Assembly: GCF_001307765.1 (NCBI RefSeq)
Contig: NZ_LKBA01000006.1
Coordinates: forward strand, 124,001-188,000
Reading direction: 5' to 3'
Length of the DNA stretch: 64,000 nt
DNA from: Aliiroseovarius crassostreae
GTDB taxonomy: Bacteria > Pseudomonadota > Alphaproteobacteria > Rhodobacterales > Rhodobacteraceae
Position numbers and translations under genes: made by a program
The notes under the pieces: generated by a model
What the model was told of the DNA's origin: nothing
Database searches by the model: none
Seen by the model: the letters and a program-made list of their open reading frames with translations, nothing else
In this document: in pieces, positions 1 to 9,860 of the stretch
Position numbering within the stretch: the stretch's first letter is position 1
Layout: the number at the start of each line of letters is the position of its first letter

Positions 1-1409
1 AGGCGCAGATCCAGCAGATGATTGCCGAGGCAATTCTGTCCGGTCGCTTGCCACGTGGTGAAAAACTTCCGTCAACCCGCGCCCTTGCCAAACATTTGGG
101 GGTCAGCAGAATTACGGTGACCCTGTCCTATACCGAACTTCAGGCCTCGGATTACCTTTCCTCGAAAGGACGAAGCGGGTTCTATATATCTGAAAATGCT
201 CCAGAACCTCCGTCTTTCCAACCGCGACACCGAACCGAGGACAAGGTGGACTGGAACCGGGCCATCGGACATTCCTTCAGCGAAGTCAGCACCCCGCAAA
301 AGCCGCAGAACTGGAGGCAGAACCGATACCCCTTCACCTATGGCCAGTCTGACGAAACCCTGTTTGACCACAATTCCTGGCGTCTTTGTGCCTTGAAGGC
401 GCTTGGCCAGAAAGACCATGATTCCATGGTTCGGGATTATTATGACCAAGATGATCCAGAGCTGGTTGAATTCATCGCAAGACATATCCTTCCCCGCCGC
501 GGAATTCTGGCCCGTCCTGAAGAAATTCTGATCACGCTGGGGGCGCAGAACGCCCTTTGGCTTTCCGCCCAGATCCTGTTGACGCAGCGCCGGACAGCGG
601 CGATCGAAGATCCGTGCTATTATTCTCTGCGCGACATTCTTATGCAAAGTCGCTGCCATCTGGAACCCATTGCCGTAGATGCGGATGGATTGCCGCCAGA
701 GGCGCTTCCGGATGGGACGGACGTGATTTTTGCCACCCCCAGCCATCAAAGCCCGACAACTGCGACCATGCCACTGGAACGCCGGAAACGCCTGTTGGAT
801 CGCGCTCGTGAGCTGGATGCGCTGGTGGTTGAGGATGATTACGACTTCGAGATGTCGTTTTTGCAACCCCCTTCCCCTGCCCTCAAATCGCTGGATAAGG
901 AAGGGCGCGTGATCTATGTCGGCAGTTTCTCCAAATCCCTTTTTCCCGGCCTGCGCCTTGGTTATATGGTCGGGTCCGAACCGTTCATCCGCGAAGCCCG
1001 CGCCCTGCGCTCGACCGTTTTGCGCCACCCCCCCGGCCTGATCCAGCGCAGCGTCGCATATTTCCTCTCTCTCGGTCACTACGATGCCCTGATCCGGCGT
1101 ATTGGCAAAGCCTACGAATCGCGCCGAAACGTCATGGAGCAGGCCATCTCGGAACATGGCCTAACCGCTTCTGGCAGTGGTGTTTTTGGCGGATCCGCCT
1201 TTTGGATGAAAGCCCCTGTGTCCGTGGATACAACCGAGCTGGCCGAGCTGCTGAAAGCGCAATCGGTGCTGATCGAACCCGGGAAGCCCTTTTTCGCCGG
1301 CAGCGGCCGGCCAAGAAACTTCTATCGCCTCGCCTATAGTTCAATTCCGACCGACCGCATCCCAAAAGGGATTTCCCTGATCGCTCAGGAAATCGAGAAA
1401 CTGCGCTAA
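1..1409 (+). CDS. tauR: TauR-like MocR/GntR-type regulator (5' end outside window)
   Basis: Probable activator of taurine use. The reading frame is open to the left edge (codons precede the first ATG at 18), so the N-terminus is missing. What remains is the end of a GntR winged helix (residues ~1-60 from the ATG, with PSTRALAKHLGVSRITVT) joined to a fold-type I aminotransferase domain (~100-463). The PLP-binding lysine lies in the SFSKSLFPGLRLGY segment near residue 306. MocR-family proteins of this architecture sense an amine through PLP, and TauR is the member next to xsc in Rhodobacteraceae. The name is inferred from family plus context: xsc starts 112 bases downstream on the same strand. 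Another MocR regulator is possible but less likely. Confidence 0.88.
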   Translation, partial: AQIQQMIAEAILSGRLPRGEKLPSTRALAKHLGVSRITVTLSYTELQASDYLSSKGRSGFYISENAPEPPSFQPRHRTEDKVDWNRAIGHSFSEVSTPQKPQNWRQNRYPFTYGQSDETLFDHNSWRLCALKALGQKDHDSMVRDYYDQDDPELVEFIARHILPRRGILARPEEILITLGAQNALWLSAQILLTQRRTAAIEDPCYYSLRDILMQSRCHLEPIAVDADGLPPEALPDGTDVIFATPSHQSPTTATMPLERRKRLLDRARELDALVVEDDYDFEMSFLQPPSPALKSLDKEGRVIYVGSFSKSLFPGLRLGYMVGSEPFIREARALRSTVLRHPPGLIQRSVAYFLSLGHYDALIRRIGKAYESRRNVMEQAISEHGLTASGSGVFGGSAFWMKAPVSVDTTELAELLKAQSVLIEPGKPFFAGSGRPRNFYRLAYSSIPTDRIPKGISLIAQEIEKLR

Positions 1410-1521
1410 CTGGTTATATTTCAGATTTCCAACTGGCCCTATTTGCGCCTGTTCTCACGACCTATCATCAAGTCAGAAAACAGGCGCATTTGCCACCGCT
1501 TGCGAGAAGAGGAAATCCATC

Positions 1522-3297
1522 ATGAAAATGACGACGGAAGAAGCTTTTGTAAAAGTTCTGCAGATGCATGGGATTGAGCATGCCTTTGGGATTATTGGGT
1601 CGGCAATGATGCCGATTTCGGACATTTTTGAAGATGCGGGCATCACGTTCTGGGACTGTGCCCATGAAGGATCTGGCGGCTTTATGGCCGATGGTTACAC
1701 CCGTGCCACAGGCAAGATGTCGATGATGATTGCCCAGAACGGCCCCGGCATCACCAACTTCGTGACTGCGGTTAAAACGGCCTATTGGAACCACACCCCG
1801 CTGCTTCTGGTGACGCCGCAGGCGGCCAACAAGACCATGGGCCAGGGCGGTTTTCAGGAAATGGAGCAGATGCGCGCCTTTGCCGATTGCGTCTGCTATC
1901 AGGAGGAGGTCCGTGACCCATCGCGTATGGCCGAAGTCCTGAACCGGGTGATCATGCAGGCCAAGCGCAACTCGGCCCCCGCACAGATCAACGTGCCGCG
2001 CGACTATTTCACCCAGGTGATTGATATCGACCTGCCTGCCATTGTGGATTTCGAACTGCCGCAAGGGGGCGCTGAGGCGCTGGATCAGGCTGCTGCGCTG
2101 TTGTCAGAGGCCAAGTTCCCCGTCATTCTGAACGGCGCTGGTGTGGTCATCGGCGGAGCGATCGAAGCGTCCAAAGCTTTGGCCGAGCGTCTTTCCGCTC
2201 CGGTTTGCTGTGGCTATCAGCACAACGATGCCTTCCCCGGCAGCCACCCCCTGCATGCGGGCCCCCTTGGGTATAACGGGTCAAAAGCCGCGATGGAGCT
2301 GATTTCGAAGGCCGATGTGGTGCTGGCGCTCGGAACCCGCCTGAACCCGTTCTCAACCCTGCCCGGTTATGGGATCGACTACTGGCCGGCACAGGCCAAG
2401 ATCATTCAGGTCGACATCAACCCGGATCGAATTGGTCTGACCAAACCCGTCAATGTCGGGATCGTGGGGGATGCCAAACAAGTCGCCAACACCATCCTTG
2501 CAAAGCTTTCGGAGACCGCAGGGGATGCAGGACGCGACGAACGCCTGAACCTGATTGCCACGACCAAATCGGCCTGGGCACAGGAACTGAGCTCAATGGA
2601 TCATGAACAGGACGATCCGGGCACCACCTGGAACGAGCGCGCCCGCGCGGCCAAACCGGACTGGCTCTCGCCGCGCAAAGCCTGGCGGGCAATCCAACAG
2701 GCGCTGCCCAAAGAGGCCATCATCTCGTCCGACATCGGCAACAACTGCGCCATCGGCAACGCCTACCCATCGTTTGAAGAGGGTCGCAAATACCTTGCAC
2801 CGGGGCTGTTTGGTCCCTGCGGCTATGGTCTGCCCTCGGTGGTTGGCGCCAAGATCGGCTGTCCGGACGTGCCGGTCGTGGGCTTCTCGGGTGATGGCGC
2901 ATTTGGTATTGCCGTGACCGAATTGACGGCCATCGGTCGCGAGGAATGGCCTGCGGTCACCCAGATCGTCTTCCGCAACTATCAATGGGGTGCGGAGAAG
3001 CGCAACTCGACCCTGTGGTTTGACGATAATTTCGTCGGCACCGAGCTGGACACCCAGGTGTCTTATGCCGGGATCGCCCAGGCGTGTGGTCTGAAAGGCG
3101 TGGTTGCCCGCACTCAGGACGAGTTGACCGCGGCACTGGATCAGGCCATCAAGGATCAGAAAAACGGCATCACCACCCTGATCGAGGCCATGATCAACCA
3201 GGAACTTGGCGAGCCGTTCCGCCGCGACGCCATGAAAAATCCGGTCAAGGTCGCGGGCATTTCCAAGGATGATATGCGCCCGCAGCAGGCGAAGTAG
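1522..3297 (+). CDS. xsc: Sulfoacetaldehyde acetyltransferase
   Basis: Thiamine-diphosphate enzyme converting sulfoacetaldehyde plus phosphate to acetyl phosphate and sulfite, the desulfonating step of taurine degradation. The 591-residue protein has the usual three-part ThDP fold: N-terminal Pyr domain with GIIGSAMMPISDIFEDAG and the conserved glutamate in AHEGSGGFMADGYTR, a central domain (~190-340), and a C-terminal PP domain with the GFSGDGAFG magnesium/ThDP motif (~residue 455). The start follows AGAGGAAATCC. It lies between a TauR-like regulator and pta, whose product takes the acetyl phosphate. Length and motifs match Xsc better than acetolactate synthase. Confidence 0.95.
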   Translation: MKMTTEEAFVKVLQMHGIEHAFGIIGSAMMPISDIFEDAGITFWDCAHEGSGGFMADGYTRATGKMSMMIAQNGPGITNFVTAVKTAYWNHTPLLLVTPQAANKTMGQGGFQEMEQMRAFADCVCYQEEVRDPSRMAEVLNRVIMQAKRNSAPAQINVPRDYFTQVIDIDLPAIVDFELPQGGAEALDQAAALLSEAKFPVILNGAGVVIGGAIEASKALAERLSAPVCCGYQHNDAFPGSHPLHAGPLGYNGSKAAMELISKADVVLALGTRLNPFSTLPGYGIDYWPAQAKIIQVDINPDRIGLTKPVNVGIVGDAKQVANTILAKLSETAGDAGRDERLNLIATTKSAWAQELSSMDHEQDDPGTTWNERARAAKPDWLSPRKAWRAIQQALPKEAIISSDIGNNCAIGNAYPSFEEGRKYLAPGLFGPCGYGLPSVVGAKIGCPDVPVVGFSGDGAFGIAVTELTAIGREEWPAVTQIVFRNYQWGAEKRNSTLWFDDNFVGTELDTQVSYAGIAQACGLKGVVARTQDELTAALDQAIKDQKNGITTLIEAMINQELGEPFRRDAMKNPVKVAGISKDDMRPQQAK

Positions 3298-3346
3298 TCT
3301 CCTCTGGGGCTGCGCCACGATGGCGACGTGGCCCATTTTACGACTG

Positions 3347-3385
3347 AAGAGAGCGCCTCTCCTCCTCTTGGCGCTCTCTTATTTA
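3347..3385 (+). terminator. Hairpin between xsc and pta
   Basis: Arms AAGAGAGCGCC (3347-3357) and GGCGCTCTCTT (3370-3380) enclose a 12-base loop and are followed by an AT-rich stretch without a full U-tract. It may attenuate transcription from xsc into pta, or protect the xsc mRNA end, rather than stop transcription outright. Confidence 0.55.
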
Positions 3386-3401
3386 TCGGAAGGGCCACCC
3401 C

Positions 3402-4418
3402 ATGAAACCCCTTGAAACCCTTTTGAAAAACGCCGCCCGGTCCCGGTTTCGCATTGTGCTATCCGAAGGGACGGATCCTCGGGTGGTTGAGGCGGCCTTG
3501 ATTGCCGAGCGGGACGGGATTGCCCGTATGATCCTGATCGGCGCACAAGAAGATGTCGAGGCGGAGCTGTCCCAGCAAAATGCGCCCAAGGATCATGGCA
3601 TCACGGTGTTTGATCCTCAAACATCCTCCCTCCTGCCTGAGCTCGCCTCTCTGTATCACCGCCTGCGCGCCCATAAGGGCATAAGCGCAGAAGAGGCCAT
3701 GAGTATCGCGCAGGATCCCCATGTTTTTGCCGCCCTTCTGGTCAAATCCGGTCGCGCCGGCGGAACGGTTGGTGGCGCCGTCGCAACCACTGCGGATATC
3801 GTGCGCACGGCCATACAGGTGATTGGCCCGGCCCCCGGCTCCAAACTGGTTTCATCTTTCTTCCTGATGTTGTTCTGCGCAGATCATCACGCGAGGAAAG
3901 GGGCACATATTTTTGCCGATAGCGGTCTGGTCGTGGATCCGAATGCCGAAGAAATGGCGCAAATCGCGGCCGCATCCGCCGCCAGTTTCGAAGCTTTGAC
4001 CGGCGAGGTTGCACGGGTTGCGATGCTGTCTTTTTCGACCCATGGCAGTGCGCAACACAACTCGGTCAGCAAAGTGGTGACCGCAACAGAACTTGCCCGC
4101 AACGCCAACCCAAAATTGCTCATCGACGGTGAATTGCAGTTTGACGCAGCTTTTGATCCTGGCGTGGCAGAGAAAAAGGCCGGGCTTTCTCCGCTGAAGG
4201 GGGAGGCAAATGTGTTCATTTTCCCCAATCTCGAAAGCGGGAACATTGCCTATAAGATTGCGCAGAGGATCGGCGGAGCTATTGCGATTGGCCCGATTTT
4301 GCAAGGCCTCGCGAAACCGGCAAATGACCTGTCGCGCGGCTGTTCGGCCGAAGATGTCTTGCACATGATTGCAGTGACCGCGGCCCAGGCAACCGCGCAG
4401 CTGGGTGATGTCAGCTAA
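3402..4418 (+). CDS. pta: Phosphate acetyltransferase, taurine pathway type
   Basis: Transfers the acetyl group of acetyl phosphate (made by Xsc) to CoA, giving acetyl-CoA. The 338-residue protein is a single PTA_PTB domain with typical blocks VLSEGTDPRVVEAA, KSGRAGGTVGGAV, SKLVSSFFLM and FPNLESGNIAYKIAQR, and ends in GPILQGLAKPANDLSRG. It follows xsc by 104 bases on the same strand, so a shared taurine-catabolic transcript is likely. The RBS GGAAGGG precedes the ATG. Its last 8 bases overlap the 3' end of a convergent paralogue. Confidence 0.93.
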   Translation: MKPLETLLKNAARSRFRIVLSEGTDPRVVEAALIAERDGIARMILIGAQEDVEAELSQQNAPKDHGITVFDPQTSSLLPELASLYHRLRAHKGISAEEAMSIAQDPHVFAALLVKSGRAGGTVGGAVATTADIVRTAIQVIGPAPGSKLVSSFFLMLFCADHHARKGAHIFADSGLVVDPNAEEMAQIAAASAASFEALTGEVARVAMLSFSTHGSAQHNSVSKVVTATELARNANPKLLIDGELQFDAAFDPGVAEKKAGLSPLKGEANVFIFPNLESGNIAYKIAQRIGGAIAIGPILQGLAKPANDLSRGCSAEDVLHMIAVTAAQATAQLGDVS

Positions 4419-5280
4419 CAGCCCGCTCTGACAGGGAAATGGAAAGAAGGGTTGCGCCAACAATTTCGTCCACCGTGGCCCCTCTGCTCAGATCGCAGAC
4501 CGGCTTGCGAAACCCCTGTAATATTGGTCCATACGCATGGGCACCTGCGAGCTCCTGCAGCAGCTTATAGGCAATATTACCGGCGTTCAGATCCGGAAAA
4601 ATCAGCGTATTGGCGACCCCGGCCCCTCCCGCGCCTTTACGGGCAGCAATCACTGGGTTCAGCGCAGCATCCCCCTGAATTGGCCCAAGAAACCCAGTGG
4701 CTTCTGCCGCGGTCTTCACCTTCTCCACTGACGGGCCGATACCCGAACTTCCCGTAGAAAAAGACAAGAGCGCCACGTCAGCCCTGCCCAACAGAACACG
4801 TGCCGACCGGGCGGAAGCCCGCGCGATATCCGCAAGCTCAGCCGCACTTGGATCCGTGTTGACGGCACAATCGGCAAGAACCAATTGCCGCCCATTTGGC
4901 ATTTCCATCAGGAAAAACGAGGACGCCGTGCGAATACCGGGCGCATATCCGACCGCCAGGGCGGCAGCCTCAATCACGCGGCGGGTTGGCGCGATGGCCC
5001 CGGCGACCATGACATCTGCCTCACCACAGGCCAGCATTGCGGCCGCCCGGATCAGGGGGCGCGCCAACATGCGTTCTGCAATGACGGCCTTCATTGGGCG
5101 AGCTGCCATCAGGACATCAAGCTGCGCCTGACTTACATCCGACAAGCCCAGCGGTTCCGCCAGACCTTCTTTTTCAAGGCGGGCCATCGCCTGAGTGACA
5201 CGTTGATCATCGCTTTCTGGAAAGACGACCCGCAGCGCACGATTGCGCGCTACGTTTTTAGCTTTTTCCAGCATGTCCAT
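4411..5280 (-). CDS. Second phosphate acyltransferase (PTA_PTB family)
   Basis: A second protein of the phosphate acetyl/butyryltransferase family (289 residues), with VVFPESDDQRVTQA, the ASSFFLMEM block and FPDLNAGNIAYKLLQEL. It is shorter than the neighbouring Pta and only distantly similar. Whether it uses acetyl or a longer acyl phosphate cannot be told from sequence. AGGGG lies directly before an ATG at 5286 but six bases before the ATG at 5280, so I prefer the latter. It lies 33 bases downstream of the urate hydroxylase gene on the same strand, suggesting co-transcription, and converges on pta with an 8-base overlap of coding ends. Confidence 0.85.
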   Translation of the reverse strand: MDMLEKAKNVARNRALRVVFPESDDQRVTQAMARLEKEGLAEPLGLSDVSQAQLDVLMAARPMKAVIAERMLARPLIRAAAMLACGEADVMVAGAIAPTRRVIEAAALAVGYAPGIRTASSFFLMEMPNGRQLVLADCAVNTDPSAAELADIARASARSARVLLGRADVALLSFSTGSSGIGPSVEKVKTAAEATGFLGPIQGDAALNPVIAARKGAGGAGVANTLIFPDLNAGNIAYKLLQELAGAHAYGPILQGFRKPVCDLSRGATVDEIVGATLLSISLSERAVS

Positions 5281-5313
5281 CCACATCCCCTGCGCTGTCG
5301 CGCCAGCGGGGCA

Positions 5314-6546
5314 TCATCCCCCGTTGACCGATCTGTACCACGCAACAATTGCTGCCCGTTCGGCAGGTTCCATAAAGGACAGGTTTGCCGGGGGCATCGC
5401 GTTTGTCACGCCTGCCTGTAGATAAACCGCCTTTGCCTGCCGGGCAATCTGTTCAGGCGTGTCCAGCCGCACCCCTTTGGGGGCAGACGCAATTCCATCC
5501 CAGAACACTTCTTCTGCATGACACATGGAACAGCGCCCCAGCAGAATTTCATGCACCTCTTCAAACCCCTCAGCCTCAACAAATCTTTGTTGCGCCGAGG
5601 TAAGCGACACCGCCTCTGTCTCGGAATATGGGGCGTGAAACTGCGGTGCTGCCGAAAGATAAACAATTGCCGCAAACAAAAGCGCGGCCCCCCCCCATGT
5701 CCAGTTTGGACGCCCCTGTCTCGCATGCATCGTGTTGAAATAATGTCGTATCGACACCCCCATGAGGAAAACCAACGACGCGATGACCCAGTTCATCGAG
5801 CTGGCAAAGGCCATCGGATAATGATTTGACAGCATCAGAAAAATTACAGGGAGGGTCAGATAGTTGTTATGGGTGGACCGCTGTTTTGCGATCTTGCCGT
5901 ATTTTGCATCCGGTGTGCGATGCGCCAGAAGATCTGCCACGACAATCTTTTGATTGGGAATGATGATCAGAAACACATTGGCCGACATGATCGTCGCCGT
6001 GAATGCGCCCAGATGAAGCAACGCTGCCCGCCCAGTAAACACCTGAGTATACCCCCAGGCCATACCCACCAGGAGGATAAAAAGCAGGAGCATCAGTCTT
6101 GTATTGTCTTTTCCCAATGGGCTTTTGCACAAAAGATCGTAGACCAACCAGCCAAAGACCAGAGATCCACTGGAAATCAAAACCCCAGCCCAGGTTGGAA
6201 TATCCAGCCTGTTCGGATCAATCAGGTAAAGTTCTGCCCCAAGATAATAGACCAGCACCAACATGAAAAAACCGGAAAGCCAGGTCGCATAGCTTTCCCA
6301 TTTGAACCAGACAAGATCGTCAGGCATTTTTTCAGGTGCAACGAGATATTTCTGGATGTGGTAGAACCCGCCCCCGTGAACCTGCCACTCTTCCCCAAAC
6401 GCTCCATGAGGCAAATCTGCCTCCCTTCGCAGACCAAGATCCAGCGCGATAAAATAAAAAGACGAACCGATCCATGCGATCGCGGTGGTCACGTGCAACC
6501 ATCTGACCGCAAACTCGATCCATTCCATGACAATCACGCTGTCCAA
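5314..6546 (-). CDS. puuD: Urate hydroxylase PuuD (membrane, cytochrome c fused)
   Basis: Membrane-bound cytochrome-linked enzyme that oxidises urate to 5-hydroxyisourate without H2O2 production. The N-terminal ~300 residues are a polytopic urate-oxidase domain (HVTTAIAWIGSSFYFIALDLGLR, then about eight hydrophobic segments). The C-terminal ~100 residues are a cytochrome c domain with one heme c site, GRCSMCHAEE, and a likely axial Met near the end (NAMPPANLSFM). 410 residues is typical. The ATG at 6528 (MEWIEF) is an alternative start. No other purine genes are in the window; its partner here is a phosphotransacetylase homologue. Confidence 0.88.
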   Translation of the reverse strand: MDSVIVMEWIEFAVRWLHVTTAIAWIGSSFYFIALDLGLRREADLPHGAFGEEWQVHGGGFYHIQKYLVAPEKMPDDLVWFKWESYATWLSGFFMLVLVYYLGAELYLIDPNRLDIPTWAGVLISSGSLVFGWLVYDLLCKSPLGKDNTRLMLLLFILLVGMAWGYTQVFTGRAALLHLGAFTATIMSANVFLIIIPNQKIVVADLLAHRTPDAKYGKIAKQRSTHNNYLTLPVIFLMLSNHYPMAFASSMNWVIASLVFLMGVSIRHYFNTMHARQGRPNWTWGGAALLFAAIVYLSAAPQFHAPYSETEAVSLTSAQQRFVEAEGFEEVHEILLGRCSMCHAEEVFWDGIASAPKGVRLDTPEQIARQAKAVYLQAGVTNAMPPANLSFMEPAERAAIVAWYRSVNGG

Positions 6547-6743
6547 TGTTTTTCTCCTCTGGATAACTCTTAGGTGCCGGGCATTTTCAAAACCCGCCTC
6601 CCTTAGAAAGAAACATCGAACCTCAAATTGTCAACAATCTTGCGCGTGTGGCCCCCTTTGCCCGACCATCCACTCCTCGAAACAAGGCAGTTGCCGCCAA
6701 CCAGACAGGAGTAACTCGATCTCAAGCCTCCTCCTTCTTACTT

Positions 6744-9700
6744 TCAAAACTCATCCCAATCCTCATAGGTATGGTCTGCTTCGATCTGCTGTGCGATTGC
6801 TACGGAGCTTTTGGGGGCCGCGAGGGGGTGGGGATGGAGGGCGCTCTCTTCGGTTTGTAAAACGGGTTCGACAAAAACATCACTTTCAATGATTTGTGCC
6901 GCAGGTCGTTCCGCCTGATCAGTTTTGAAACGAGACATGGTGCTGGTCAGCGTTTGGGCCTCACATGTCAAAGAATGGCTGGCTGCGGTTGTTTGTTCAA
7001 ACATCGCCGCATTTTGCTGCGTCACCTGATCCAACTGGTTTACCGCCTCATTGATTTCCGCAAGACCTGCGCTCTGCTCTCGTGCAGATATGGCAATTTC
7101 ACCAACATTTCGGCTGATTTCACTAACACTTTCCACAATCCCGACCAGGGCTTCTCCCGCTTGGTCCACCAGATGCACGCCACGTTTCACCTGGCTGCCT
7201 GAGGCGGAAATCAGTTCATTGATTTCTCGTGCAGCGTCAGAAGAACGTTGCGCCAAGGCCCGAACTTCCGAGGCGACCACCGCAAAGCCCCGCCCCGCCT
7301 CACCGGCTCGTGCCGCTTCGACCCCGGCATTCAACGCCAACAGGTTGGTCTGGAACGCAATATCGTCAATCACGCCGGTAATTTTCGAGATTTGCAAGGA
7401 CGAGGTTTCAATCTCCCCCATGGCCTCCACGGCCTCCCGCACAACCTCGCCAGAAACTTCTGCATTTTTCCGTGCGCTTTCAACCACTTCATTAGCATGT
7501 GCGGCACCATCCGCTGCGGAACGCACCGATGATGTCAGCTCATCCAGCGCCGTGGCTGTCTCCTCCAGCGTGGCCGCCTGCCTTTCGGTTCTCTGCGACA
7601 GGTCATCCGCCGCATTCGAAATCTCGGACGCTTCCCCCTGGATCATCTCAGCATTCTCAACCACCCCACGCATCGCTGTAAGAAGGTTATCAACAGCCCG
7701 GTTGAAATCATGACGAAGCTGTTCGTAATTCTCGGAGAACGCATCCGTGATCTCGGTGGTCAGATCCCCATCCGACAAACGGCTCAACCCATCGCGCAGC
7801 GCGTCAACAACGCGGTTCTGCGCCGCCTCCATCTCGGCACGACGAACCTCCGATGCCTCTATCTCCCGCCGCGTCTCCGTAACATCCGTCGCTATCAAAA
7901 CGATATTCAGCAGATCACCCTTGTCACAAATGACAGGGGTGATGCCCCCTTCAAACGTGACCCTTCCCCCCTCTGAACTGGCCAGATCATATCGGCCAAA
8001 TACGCTTTCCCCCCGGTGAATGGACGCAAGGATATCATCGACTTTATCCTGTTCCATCTTTTGCTCCTTGAGCAGGCCCTCAAGTGTCAGGTCATCCAAT
8101 TTCGTTCCCGCACCCAAGATTTTTCTGAAGAGGTTGTTGCTTTTTGTTGCAACCCCATCAGGTGCGAACTCGATCTTCACCTGATTGCTGTCGATCGATG
8201 AGAGCAGCGCGGTGTTCATGAAATCTTCGGTGACATCCACCCATTCCACCACGTAACCGATCGGATTGCCGTCGGGACCATGCACCCGGTTGATATCCAG
8301 ATTCAGGCGCAGATTTGTCACCGAAATTGTCGCACGATACGGCAGGTTTTCTTCCTGCAACAAAAGGTTTCGGACACGCTCACGTAGCGCCGGGGGATGG
8401 AAAAGATCAGCGTTTTTCCCGATGATATCCTTGGCGGTAAAATCAGGAGCACACTCGCGCAGCCTTGCCTCATGCTTTTGCAGGAGCGCCATGCCTGCTT
8501 CATTCATGTGAAGGATATCCAGGTCATTGTTCACCATCATGATCGCCGCGGAAGAAGACGAGAATGCGGCGCCGCGAAATTCATTTTCTCTGGCGGTTTC
8601 TTCTGCCTCCAGCAATGACTGGCGAAACTGTTCAAGCGATTTGGAAATTTCACCTATTTCATCACCACGCTCGGTTCCATCCACCTTTACCTTGTAGTTT
8701 TTTTTCCCGATTTCGACCATTGAACGTGTCACTTTGGCGAGAGGGTTGACCAGACTTCGCGAGAACCAAAGTGCGACAACAGACACGAGAGCCGTGACAA
8801 TCAAGCCGTTCAGAACCAGCATGTTGAGCAGGTCACGAACCCCTGACATCACCTCAGACATATCCTGCTCAGCAATGACCGCCCAATTTTTTCCCAGCGC
8901 ATTCAGGGGGCCGAATGCCACAAGAACACGTTCCCCCCCATGCCCTTGAGTTTCCAAACTACCAGTTTCGCCAGCCAGGGCCATCTGCACAGCCAACGTT
9001 TCGATACGTTCCAGCCCATTGGGCCCACTGCCATCCCCTTGTGTGTCATCTACGCCGGATCGATTGAGATGATCTCCTCCTACAAAGTAAACTCGACCGG
9101 TCTGGCCAAGCCCTGTCGGTGCGTTGGCGATACCAGAAATCAGCGAGTCGGAAATCTGATAAACGAGGGCCCCGACACGTCCGCCTTGCCGGTCGAAAAT
9201 GGGATGGGCAATGAATGCGGCGGCGCCTCCGGCGCTTGGCGCATAGGGGGAGAAATCTTCAAACGCCGTCTCACCAGCCTCAAGCTTCATCACCTGCTGA
9301 TATACGCGGGCCAGGCCTGACTCCCGGAATTTTCCGGTCTGCAAATTGGTCGCGAAATCCTCTTCCTTCTTGACCGAGTAGATGACGTTCCCCTCCAGAT
9401 CGACCAGAAACACATCATGGTAGCCATAGGTTTCAAGCATGGCCCGGAACTCATCATGGGTCTGGGCATGGACCGTGGAATAGGTGCTGTTATCACCCGA
9501 CCATGACAGGTCAGCGCGCTTTCCCTGCGGGTGTGGATTGTCGGTTATAAAGGTTTTCTGAAGCTCCTGCTGCGGATCATCCAGCAAGCGCCATGACCTT
9601 GCAAAGCTGTTCATTGTACGAACGGTTGCATTCCTTGTCGCCGCCACAACGATTTCAGCAGAAACCGCTGTCAGATCACGCTCCAGTCGCTCTCGTCGTT

Positions 9701-9860
9701 CCGTTCGCAAGGCCTCTAGCGACTGAGTTGCCAATTTCATCAATTCCTGACTTTCAACCCGATAGGACACCCAGATTGAAACCCCGACGGACACCAGGAC
9801 CAGAGAAACCATTGCAACAGGCAACAGCACGGCAATTGAGAACTTGCTCAGAAAGCGCAT
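6744..9860 (-). CDS. Methyl-accepting chemotaxis protein with PAS domains
   Basis: Large chemoreceptor (1038 residues). Layout: membrane helix at ~5-30; extracytoplasmic Cache-like sensor to ~345; second membrane helix ~350-370; HAMP; two PAS-like regions (~430-560 and ~565-690); a second HAMP-like stretch; and the long signalling coiled coil with the tip DDIAFQTNLLALNAGVEAA. The C-terminus is DWDEF after an acidic linker, resembling the xWxxF docking pentapeptide bound by CheR/CheB. The ATG at 9860 follows GGAG by five bases and is preferred over GTG at 9866. The ligand cannot be inferred. No other chemotaxis genes are adjacent. Confidence 0.93.
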   Translation of the reverse strand: MRFLSKFSIAVLLPVAMVSLVLVSVGVSIWVSYRVESQELMKLATQSLEALRTERRERLERDLTAVSAEIVVAATRNATVRTMNSFARSWRLLDDPQQELQKTFITDNPHPQGKRADLSWSGDNSTYSTVHAQTHDEFRAMLETYGYHDVFLVDLEGNVIYSVKKEEDFATNLQTGKFRESGLARVYQQVMKLEAGETAFEDFSPYAPSAGGAAAFIAHPIFDRQGGRVGALVYQISDSLISGIANAPTGLGQTGRVYFVGGDHLNRSGVDDTQGDGSGPNGLERIETLAVQMALAGETGSLETQGHGGERVLVAFGPLNALGKNWAVIAEQDMSEVMSGVRDLLNMLVLNGLIVTALVSVVALWFSRSLVNPLAKVTRSMVEIGKKNYKVKVDGTERGDEIGEISKSLEQFRQSLLEAEETARENEFRGAAFSSSSAAIMMVNNDLDILHMNEAGMALLQKHEARLRECAPDFTAKDIIGKNADLFHPPALRERVRNLLLQEENLPYRATISVTNLRLNLDINRVHGPDGNPIGYVVEWVDVTEDFMNTALLSSIDSNQVKIEFAPDGVATKSNNLFRKILGAGTKLDDLTLEGLLKEQKMEQDKVDDILASIHRGESVFGRYDLASSEGGRVTFEGGITPVICDKGDLLNIVLIATDVTETRREIEASEVRRAEMEAAQNRVVDALRDGLSRLSDGDLTTEITDAFSENYEQLRHDFNRAVDNLLTAMRGVVENAEMIQGEASEISNAADDLSQRTERQAATLEETATALDELTSSVRSAADGAAHANEVVESARKNAEVSGEVVREAVEAMGEIETSSLQISKITGVIDDIAFQTNLLALNAGVEAARAGEAGRGFAVVASEVRALAQRSSDAAREINELISASGSQVKRGVHLVDQAGEALVGIVESVSEISRNVGEIAISAREQSAGLAEINEAVNQLDQVTQQNAAMFEQTTAASHSLTCEAQTLTSTMSRFKTDQAERPAAQIIESDVFVEPVLQTEESALHPHPLAAPKSSVAIAQQIEADHTYEDWDEF

